Source: Pycnococcus provasolii
Lineage: Eukaryota > Chlorophyta > Pseudoscourfieldiophyceae > Pseudoscourfieldiales > Pycnococcaceae
DNA length: 64,000 nt
NCBI GenBank assembly: GCA_938743325.2
Contig: OW568884.1
Location: forward strand, 310,001-374,000
Direction of reading: 5' to 3'
A model generated the notes under the pieces. It did not search any database and was not told the origin of the DNA. It saw only the letters and a list, made by a program, of their open reading frames with translations. The position numbers were made by a program, and so were the translations under genes. Below, piece after piece: positions 57,886 through 64,000 of this stretch (within the stretch, counting starts at the first letter, position 1; the number at the start of each line of letters is the position of its first letter).

Positions 57886-59110
57886 ATCCCAGGAAGTCGG
57901 GGTACGACACCCAGCCTGATGACGCGTAAAACGTATAAGGATTGCCTGGTATGTCGTCAGGCCTCGCGCCTGACGAGCTCCACGCCTTCCACGCCTTCAC
58001 GCTCGTCAGACCGAGCGTGCGCACGTACGCGCGCGCTTCCTCGAAGCTGCGAAAGTTCGTACGTTGTGTAACCCGCGCTTTCTTGCCCACCGCGTATCCG
58101 AGGAAGTCGGGGTACGACAGCCAGCCTGATGACTCGTACATCACATCAGGATGGCTTGGAATATCGTTAGGCTTCGCGCCTGACGACCTCCACGCCTCCC
58201 ACGCCTCCTTGCTCGTCAGGCCGAGCGTATGCATGTACCCACGCGCATCCTCCAAGCTGCGAAACTGTCCGCGCTGTCCGCGCCTCCTCTTCCTCTCCGG
58301 TGCTGCTGCTGCTGCTGGTTGTGGTGGAGGGGGGGGAGGGGGGGGAGGGGGGGCAGGTCCTCGTTGTTGAGGGAAGAAGGCGGTGAGGGGGCGTAGGGTT
58401 GGATCGGTAGGGTTGGTGGTGGTGGTAGTCGCCCCCGACGCCCCGTCGTAGAAGTTGATGTTGAGCCAACTAACACTGCGTGTGTTGCGGTCCACGGCCC
58501 GCAGAGTTGCCCTTTCTAGTGCTTCGGCCCCCGCCTTGTCGTCGAAGTGGTGGAGTATTTTGCGCGTGGGGGGCCCTCGCGCACACCACATCAAAATCAC
58601 CAATACGCCCGATGCGACGTACCTGTCGTTCGGTTTGCATGAGTGCATGCCGACGTACGAGACGAGATCCCAGTCCAACTTGTACACCACATGGCCTTCC
58701 CTCGGTAGGGCCGTGAAGGAAGGCAAAGGCGAAGAAAAAAGCCGTTGGTATACGGAACCCTGCGGAGTAAACCGCAGTCTTTTTCCATTGAACTGGAGAC
58801 TTAGCCGTGCAACACCACCTTGCAAGTCCAGTCCAATCGATGCGCGAGCCGACCTTCCTCCCCTTATTTTTTCCACGATTTTGTTCAAGTCGGCCGTTGT
58901 AAACAACGTTTTGGACTCGACTGTTTTCTTCACTACGTCCAGCAGGACTTCTTTTGACCAGGTCCCTGAGGTGGGGAAATCCACCTGAAGGTAAGGCGGG
59001 TGTTTACCTTTGTTGTCCACCACGTACTTGGGCGTACCAGTGATACTTAGTAACCCATTTTGTTGTTTGAACGTTTCCCAGTTCGCTCGAAGCTCCTTTT
59101 CGGAAGACAT
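57878..59110 (-). CDS. Protein with two phage-integrase-repeat units and a novel N-terminal half
   Basis: 410 residues from the ATG at 59110 (MSSEKELRANWE); a longer frame starts only with GTG. The C-terminal third has two copies of the unit FRSLEDARGYMHTLGLTSKEAWEAW..SGAKPNDIPS..DVMYESSGWLSYPDFLGYA (about 280-340 and 350-410). This pattern is called a phage-integrase repeat unit in algal, oomycete and giant-virus proteins, where it is often tandem and its function is unknown. A poly-Pro/Ala linker (about 250-272) with a KRRRGQRG basic patch precedes it. The N-terminal about 230 residues are not recognised; they contain the motif GLDLQGGVARLSLQFNGKRL and a possible alpha/beta fold. No Tyr-recombinase catalytic residues are seen, so it is not an integrase. 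Confidence 0.75.
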   Translation of the reverse strand: MSSEKELRANWETFKQQNGLLSITGTPKYVVDNKGKHPPYLQVDFPTSGTWSKEVLLDVVKKTVESKTLFTTADLNKIVEKIRGGRSARASIGLDLQGGVARLSLQFNGKRLRFTPQGSVYQRLFSSPLPSFTALPREGHVVYKLDWDLVSYVGMHSCKPNDRYVASGVLVILMWCARGPPTRKILHHFDDKAGAEALERATLRAVDRNTRSVSWLNINFYDGASGATTTTTNPTDPTLRPLTAFFPQQRGPAPPPPPPPPPPQPAAAAAPERKRRRGQRGQFRSLEDARGYMHTLGLTSKEAWEAWRSSGAKPNDIPSHPDVMYESSGWLSYPDFLGYAVGKKARVTQRTNFRSFEEARAYVRTLGLTSVKAWKAWSSSGARPDDIPGNPYTFYASSGWVSYPDFLGYA

Positions 59111-59162
59111 TGTTGAGTGTGAAGGTGAGATAAGATAAGATAAGACCACCCTCTCTCTATGT

Positions 59163-59214
59163 AACCCTAACCCTAATCCTAGCCCTAGCCCTAATCCCAG
59201 GCTTAGCCCTAACT
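59163..59214 (-). repeat. Degenerate CCCTAA/CCCTAG tract in a divergent promoter
   Basis: About eight CCCTAA- or CCCTAG-like units between the starts of the integrase-repeat protein and the RHIP1-like gene, which share a 189-base promoter. Confidence 0.8.
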
Positions 59215-59299
59215 CGTCCCACTTGTTCTATGGGGCCTGTGCTGCGCCGGGCGTGGGTGACTGGGGGGGCCATTTCTCGTATTTTTTTATTTTAGCAGC

Positions 59300-60058
59300 A
59301 TGTCGTCGTCGCCGTCGTCGCCGTGGGGTTCCATTTCCATGGAGGACCCCTTTAAGTTTTTATCCGAAAAAACGTCGTCATATCTGCAAAAAGTCGAATT
59401 GGTAGTGAAGCCTGTTAGCGATAAAATCTTGATAATGACGACGACGGGATACGCACACGCTTCGGCGGGATTGGCGCAAGCGGAAGACTTGGTTTCGACC
59501 AACTACTCACTCGTCACCTCACAACTTTCTTCCGTGGAGCGCGAACAGTTCACGCAAGCCACTGTATTGGCGCGCTCATCCCTTGCCGCAGCATCTCTCT
59601 ACCCACAGGCGGTCGCAGCATGTGCGACTCTGGGGCTTGTCGCTGCTGTGCCGCACGTTCGAAGCGTGGTTTTGAGAAATACGCTCGGGCGACTACGATC
59701 AGACGAAGGACGTCTGCGTGCACTCGAACGACGCGCAAGAAACATCACGGAAGATCACGTCGTGCGAAAAAACGACGAGGAGAAGCTCATCACACGACTC
59801 ACCAACGCACAGAAGGAATACAGCCATGCGAAAATCAAACTCGAGGCGGCAGCAGCGCAGCTCAGGGCACTCGAACAACGCGCAACAGCCGCACACGAAA
59901 CCGCAGGCACGCTCGCGGCGGAACTGCGAATCGCGCCGAGCAGAGAAGCGGCACTTCTGCGAGCGGACGTGGGAAAGGTTGCTACGGACATCAAGCGGCA
60001 GAAGTCGGTCGTCACGCGAAAACTGCAAGATTTGACGAGCCAGGGACTCTACGTGTAA
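59300..60058 (+). CDS. RHIP1-like protein (RGS1-HXK1-interacting protein 1 homologue)
   Basis: 252 residues. In Arabidopsis RHIP1 binds the regulator RGS1 and hexokinase 1 in glucose signalling. The middle has a hydrophobic segment (about 103-120, AVAACATLGLVAAVPHV), then VVLRNTLGRLRSDEG, a coiled coil (about 140-215), and a C-terminus SREAALLRADVGKVATDIKR ending TSQGLYV, which matches the plant protein's REASRFRSQ...SNYGISV end in pattern and position. This supports the family call. A function with G-protein signalling in this alga is inferred only by homology. The start is the first ATG after the telomere-like tract. Confidence 0.8.
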   Translation: MSSSPSSPWGSISMEDPFKFLSEKTSSYLQKVELVVKPVSDKILIMTTTGYAHASAGLAQAEDLVSTNYSLVTSQLSSVEREQFTQATVLARSSLAAASLYPQAVAACATLGLVAAVPHVRSVVLRNTLGRLRSDEGRLRALERRARNITEDHVVRKNDEEKLITRLTNAQKEYSHAKIKLEAAAAQLRALEQRATAAHETAGTLAAELRIAPSREAALLRADVGKVATDIKRQKSVVTRKLQDLTSQGLYV

Positions 60059-60132
60059 CAGGTTGCTTCTTTTTGTTGTTGGTTTTTTACTTACTTCATT
60101 CATTCAGAGAGGTGGAAAAAACAACTGACGAC

Positions 60133-61626
60133 TCACCGCCGATAAACTGTCGCTGGGAGTGCGTACCGAGGGCTTTTGCGCGGTGAAAGCAGCGTGCCAG
60201 GTGCCGGCCCGTCACCAGAATTGCCCGCGTTGCCTATGGTTGCCTGGCCAGCCGCCGGGGGAATGTCGCGCGCGCTGAAAGCATTAAGCAGAAGCTGCAT
60301 CTCGCCCGGTGTGAACTGCGGGCTGTTGAGCATGCGCGCCGAATCGGGCTGCGCGAGGCGTGGTGAACGCCGCGCACCTGCGGGGTGAACGGGAGAGCCG
60401 TGCACGGGCGTTCCGTCGCCGCTCGTGATCGGAGCTTTGGCGCGGAACAGCTTCTGAAGAATCGCATTCTTTGCGCTCGCACTGCGCGTTGAGTCAAGCG
60501 CCCCAGCACCAGCGCCTGCCGTGCCGGCATTGCGCCCCAACGGCGATGCGCCGAGAGCCCCTCGCGTGCTGCGCGCGGTACCACCCCCAAGCGGGCTCAT
60601 TCCGCCGCGTGGGCTCGCGGCACGCGTCATTGCACGGTGTGCGTACGACGAAGGCGCTGCCATTGACCCAGCCGCACCGCCTGCGGCATTCCCCGGCGTC
60701 GGCGTGCCGCTGAGCAACCAACCCATAACCTCTTTCATCTCGCGCATGTCCGTCTCGGTCGTCTGCGGGCCATGCACGGTTTGTCGCTTGCTCGGCGGCC
60801 CGTCGAAGTCCACCGAGAAGTGCTCGGGGAGCATCTGCTTCAGCGTCGCTGTCTCGAGCGGCGTGAGGATTCCGCTGGGTACGCGCAGCGTTTGCGTCAC
60901 TGACGTGGGTTGTCCGCCACCGCCTCCAACGTGTGGTATGTCAATTGTCAGCTTGCGCTTCGCCCTCTTGCTGCCGCCGCTACCTGTGCCGCTTGGACTG
61001 CTGAGGCTTCCACTTCCCGTGCGGCCAAGGCTTCCGCCACCGCCGTTGGCGATCGTGGTGACGGTTATTGGCGCGGGGGGTGGCTGCTTCGCCGAGCCGG
61101 CCTTTTCCTTGGGCGGTCGCATACGCTTCTTGCAGATGGCCATGTAGCGGTTCTTGACGGCGTTGTCCGTTCTCCCTCGCACCATTTTGGCGATTTCCGT
61201 CCACCGGTTGCCAAACTTTTTGTGTCCTTCAATGAGCAGGGCGTCCTCGTGTGCACTCCACCCACCTTTCGTGACCTCCGCGTTGAGGTAGTTCTGCCAG
61301 CGTCGGCGGCACTGCTTGGACGCCTTGGTTCCCATGGTTTCTGCAATGGCGGCCCACTTCTTCGTTCCGTACTCCCCCACGAGGCTTCGCAGCTGTTGGT
61401 CCTCCGCCTCCGTCCATACTGTGGTTCGTCCTGTTGGTGCGCCCGGTGGCTTCGAGGCTGCAGCTGATGCGGCTGCTGATGCTGATGCCGCTTGTTTTGC
61501 GTTTCCTTTTTTTGTTTTAGCGGCCGCCCCGGCCCCAGCCCCTGCGCCTGTTCTCCCCGCAGGCGGCGGCGGTGGCGCCTTGCCTGTCGCACCTGGCGGC
61601 GGCGGCGGCGGCTTCGGAGGCGGCAT
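60133..61626 (-). CDS. R2R3 MYB transcription factor, FOUR LIPS/MYB124-type
   Basis: 497 residues from the ATG at 61626; the GTG-led extension is rejected. After a Pro/Gly/Ala-rich start come two MYB repeats: R2 with WTEAEDQQLRSLVGEYG and KKWAAIAETMG, with CRRRWQNYLN as helix 3; R3 with GGWSAHEDALLIEGHKKFG and NRWTEIAKMVRGR, with TDNAVKNRYMAICKKR. This R3 is close to plant FLP/MYB88, which restrict stomatal-lineage division by acting on cell-cycle genes. A cell-cycle role here is inferred. The remainder is disordered, with Ser-Pro sites (SPRGGMSPLGG, RRSPRLAQ, LSPRKSPR) that could be CDK targets. Confidence 0.9.
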   Translation of the reverse strand: MPPPKPPPPPPGATGKAPPPPPAGRTGAGAGAGAAAKTKKGNAKQAASASAAASAAASKPPGAPTGRTTVWTEAEDQQLRSLVGEYGTKKWAAIAETMGTKASKQCRRRWQNYLNAEVTKGGWSAHEDALLIEGHKKFGNRWTEIAKMVRGRTDNAVKNRYMAICKKRMRPPKEKAGSAKQPPPAPITVTTIANGGGGSLGRTGSGSLSSPSGTGSGGSKRAKRKLTIDIPHVGGGGGQPTSVTQTLRVPSGILTPLETATLKQMLPEHFSVDFDGPPSKRQTVHGPQTTETDMREMKEVMGWLLSGTPTPGNAAGGAAGSMAAPSSYAHRAMTRAASPRGGMSPLGGGTARSTRGALGASPLGRNAGTAGAGAGALDSTRSASAKNAILQKLFRAKAPITSGDGTPVHGSPVHPAGARRSPRLAQPDSARMLNSPQFTPGEMQLLLNAFSARDIPPAAGQATIGNAGNSGDGPAPGTLLSPRKSPRYALPATVYRR

Positions 61627-63162
61627 ACCTATGTATATATATATGTACTCACGCACACCTTCTTAAGGCACTTACACGAAAAAGGAAACACACACACCCT
61701 TAACGCCCTTTTTGGAAACCAACCTGCTGGCCTTTTATTCGGGCCTCTTGCTTGTGGGAAGAATAACGGAGGCTTGGAAAGAAAGCTGGAAAGAAAAGGG
61801 CTGGAAGAGTTGAGGAACGTGGCGTTGTACAAAGCCTTCAAGCTTTCTTGTTCTTGTTTTTGTTCTTGTTTTTGTTCTTTGGCCTCCTCCCGTGATCCCG
61901 TCCGTCTCACACTCTCACACTCTCACACTCGCGAGTGCCTGCACCGTCTGCCTGCACGCTCTCACGCTCTCATCACACTCGGCCTGCACACTCTGCACCA
62001 GTCTGCCCGCACTCCGCAGAGCGTCCGTCATCGGCTCATCGGCTCATCAAAACATCTCATCAAACCCATGATGGCTTTTCGCAATTAGCAAAAGCTTCGT
62101 GGACGAGCAACTGGTTCTTCAGAGACTTCAGAGACTTAAGAGGAGCATGTATGATACTCGGTTCCCTACTGCTGGCACCTCGAGACTCGAGGCACTCGGA
62201 TGCTGGTGCTGGTAGCACTGGTGGTGCTGGCTCCTGGTGCTGGGCTGCTGGGTGGGTGGGTGCGTTTGGGGGAATCCTGGTTGAGTCGTCGTGCTCTTTG
62301 TGCGTGAATATGCATAATTAATTTTTGAGGAAACTGGCGTGAAAAAAACGGAAATTATGGCAAACACGTGCAGTACTGCAGTGCAGTGCAAACTCGCATT
62401 GTTTCGTTTCATTTCGTTTCATTTCGTTTCGTTTTGGTGAATTGCGTTTGGTCTTTGGAGAAGCGATGGCGACTGCCTTGCAGCCTTGCCCGATGAGGTT
62501 CCAATTCCACGAAAATTCTTGAAAATTCTTTTGGGGTTGTTGGAGAGAGAAAAAAACGATACAGCGAGTGGGCAGCAACGCGAACTCGAGCAACGTATTT
62601 CTAGGGTAGGTTATCAGCTGATTGGTGAAGGATACTCACAGACTAGCCTGCCACACCTGCCTGCCACCAAGTTTCACGCAACCCAAGGCTGCAAGGTCAT
62701 AGTTCTTAATAATAACCGACGTGCTGTCCAATTTCAGGTCTCAGGATGTGCGTGTTCTTTGATTGATCGCTTCGATGATGGAGTGAGAGCCGTGAGAGCC
62801 GTGAGCCTTGAATGGACGATTGGAGCAGCCCAGCAAGCCAACCAAATGCCAATTCACCAAATGCTTGCTTGAATGCTAAGCCTGATCCTGAGCTTGACGG
62901 ACGTATGACGGCACGGACTGGACTGCACGCAGAGCAAAGGACGAAGGAAGGGACTATGCACCAGAGTTCATAGACTAAGTACTAGTATAAGGACGGATCC
63001 CCATTACAGTACGACAATTCAGAACCAAGCCTTAGGTGTGTGTGCAAGCCTCCTGGGCCAGGTGGAAGTTTCAAACCGCAGAAAGATTTGGCGCGCGTTC
63101 ATCCGGCTGATTGTCAGGTGTCATTCCCAGAAGTTCAAAGAGCTCCGAGGCAGATATCTCGA
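61627..63162. promoter_or_regulatory. 1.5-kb spacer rich in short tandem repeats, no gene supported
   Basis: The repeats are ttgttc/tttttg (61850-61880), cactct (about 61912-61930), ctggtg/gctgg (62200-62260), tttcgtttca (62402-62438) and gtgagagcc (62784-62803). Several open frames of 60-190 codons cross it, but all follow the repeats or change composition abruptly. The start of the next gene is at 63163. Confidence 0.4.
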
Positions 63163-63993
63163 ATGTCCGCCATGGCCCCGCCCCCGCTCCTGCTTGCCGA
63201 GGTGCAAAAGCAACTCAAGAAACTAGGACACGGCGCAGTGCCCAACGAAGTCGTCCTCGCCTTCCTAAGCGAACTCGCGGAAGAAGAAGGTGGGATGGAA
63301 ACGCTGCTCGCCGCGGCGTCAGCGGCAGGGGCAGTCGACGACGTTCCGCTCAAAACCATCGCAGCTGCGACGAATTCGCCACAACGCCCGGTCGGCAACT
63401 CGGCAACAAGACAGCGCAGGAGCTTGGCACCGCCGAGGCGCGAACTCACGACGAACACACACGCCGCTGCTCAGGAAAGAGTCAGGCCGGCCACCGCACC
63501 GCCATCTACTGCGCGGGTGCCGCTCGCTGCACGAACCGCCCCGAACGTCGTCAACGCACCGACACACAGACAGAGACCACGCACGCCCGCTGCGAGCAAA
63601 CCGCCGTGGCGTGCGAACCAGCTGACCGCGCAGGTGCCAACCACGCCGGTGGCACCAGCACACGTCGCAAACGTACCAACATCGCGACCTCGCACCGCAG
63701 ACGGCTCGGAAAACCGTTCTCACAAAACAGACCGCGTCAAGAGGCACCAGAGCCTTACGCGCACGTGGTCGAGGTGCACCGTCGGTAACACGACAAAGCA
63801 GCCGGGTGAGGCCGCGGCCGCCATCCCTCTGGCGCGCCGCCGCGACGAACCGCTCAACTTCCACCTTCGCTTTGCGGAGGCGCACCGGCGTGCGGAGCAG
63901 GCGCGGCGCACCGCCGTCACGAACGGCCGCGCGCGTTCTAAGGCGACGCGGGCGCTTGAGTCGTCGGGGAGCCAGTCGCGCGTTCCATGGTAA
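63163..63993 (+). CDS. Unrecognised basic protein with HYLS1-like N-terminus, possibly incomplete at the right edge
   Basis: 276 residues from the ATG at 63163. The N-terminal helix pair LAEVQKQLKKLGHGAVPNEVVLAFLSELAEE resembles the start of HYLS1, a conserved centriole protein needed for ciliogenesis. The rest is Pro/Thr/Arg-rich and basic. The HYLS1 box is not seen before the stop. The last codons read catg|gtaagc, a good 5' splice site, so the gene may continue in a downstream exon outside the window, where the box could lie. The family assignment is therefore tentative. Confidence 0.5.
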   Translation: MSAMAPPPLLLAEVQKQLKKLGHGAVPNEVVLAFLSELAEEEGGMETLLAAASAAGAVDDVPLKTIAAATNSPQRPVGNSATRQRRSLAPPRRELTTNTHAAAQERVRPATAPPSTARVPLAARTAPNVVNAPTHRQRPRTPAASKPPWRANQLTAQVPTTPVAPAHVANVPTSRPRTADGSENRSHKTDRVKRHQSLTRTWSRCTVGNTTKQPGEAAAAIPLARRRDEPLNFHLRFAEAHRRAEQARRTAVTNGRARSKATRALESSGSQSRVPW

Positions 63994-64000
63994 GCGCACG

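Noticed and set aside
57878-59110. Tyrosine recombinase or integrated viral gene
   Set aside because: Only the short repeat unit named after phage integrases is present. The catalytic Arg/His/Tyr set is absent and flanking genes are ordinary nuclear genes.

Overview
This window looks like nuclear DNA of a small green alga (Viridiplantae), probably a prasinophyte-grade picoalga. Plant-lineage signs are a RIQ/DUF1118-type thylakoid protein (10646-11119), a plastid-type ABC1 kinase (44005-46854), a homologue of plant RHIP1 (59300-60058), a FOUR LIPS-type R2R3 MYB (60133-61626) and the C-terminus of a carotenoid cleavage dioxygenase (1-471). Nephrocystin-4 and a soluble adenylyl cyclase suggest that the organism makes, or once made, a cilium. 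The genome is compact: genes alternate in divergent and convergent pairs, intergenic spaces are mostly 0.25-1.5 kb, and nearly all genes are single open frames. One intron is certain, in the DnaJ gene at 27845-28316.

Layout. 0-19 kb: carotenoid dioxygenase end (+), giant adenylyl cyclase (-), RanBP2-type zinc-finger protein (+), RIQ-like protein (-), CCHC-knuckle glycine-rich protein (+), XPB helicase (-), an unknown proline-rich protein (+), and a small KOW/SH3-like protein (-). 20-33 kb: nephrocystin-4 (-), Rae1/Gle2 (+), DnaJ (+), sialidase-like protein (-), HMG-box protein (+). 34-47 kb: large WD40 protein (+), Nse4 (-), ISWI ATPase (+), ABC1 kinase (-). 47-51.7 kb: seven-repeat RCC1-like protein (+), unknown membrane-anchored protein (-), a 60-bp minisatellite, Snu23/ZMAT2 (+), ATX1 copper chaperone (-).

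51.8-55 kb is the most rearranged part. A class 3 lipase gene fragment (-) is split by a short copia-family LTR element with 530-bp LTRs and a 5-bp target duplication. The fragment lies between two telomere-type repeat tracts, and a 230-bp element with 55-bp terminal inverted repeats sits just upstream. 55-64 kb: a cAMP-receptor/GCR1-like GPCR read in two frames (+), a UFSP2 peptidase (+), a phage-integrase-repeat-unit protein (-), RHIP1-like (+), MYB (-), and an unrecognised gene with a HYLS1-like start that may continue past the window edge (+).

The genes are mostly housekeeping: transcription and repair (XPB, ISWI, Nse4, HMG, MYB), RNA handling (Rae1, Snu23, CCHC, RanBP2 fingers), photosynthetic membranes (RIQ, ABC1K, CCD), cilium and signalling (NPHP4, sAC, GPCR, RHIP1). 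There is no operon-like unit. Telomere-like TTAGGG/AAACCCTAA tracts recur in short promoters and at the lipase fragment, and are the main unexplained genome-scale feature. No clearly new biological system was found. The best leads are the lipase/LTR/telomere-repeat locus, the two-frame GPCR, the phage-integrase-repeat protein, and the RCC1-like gene with hairpins in its leader.
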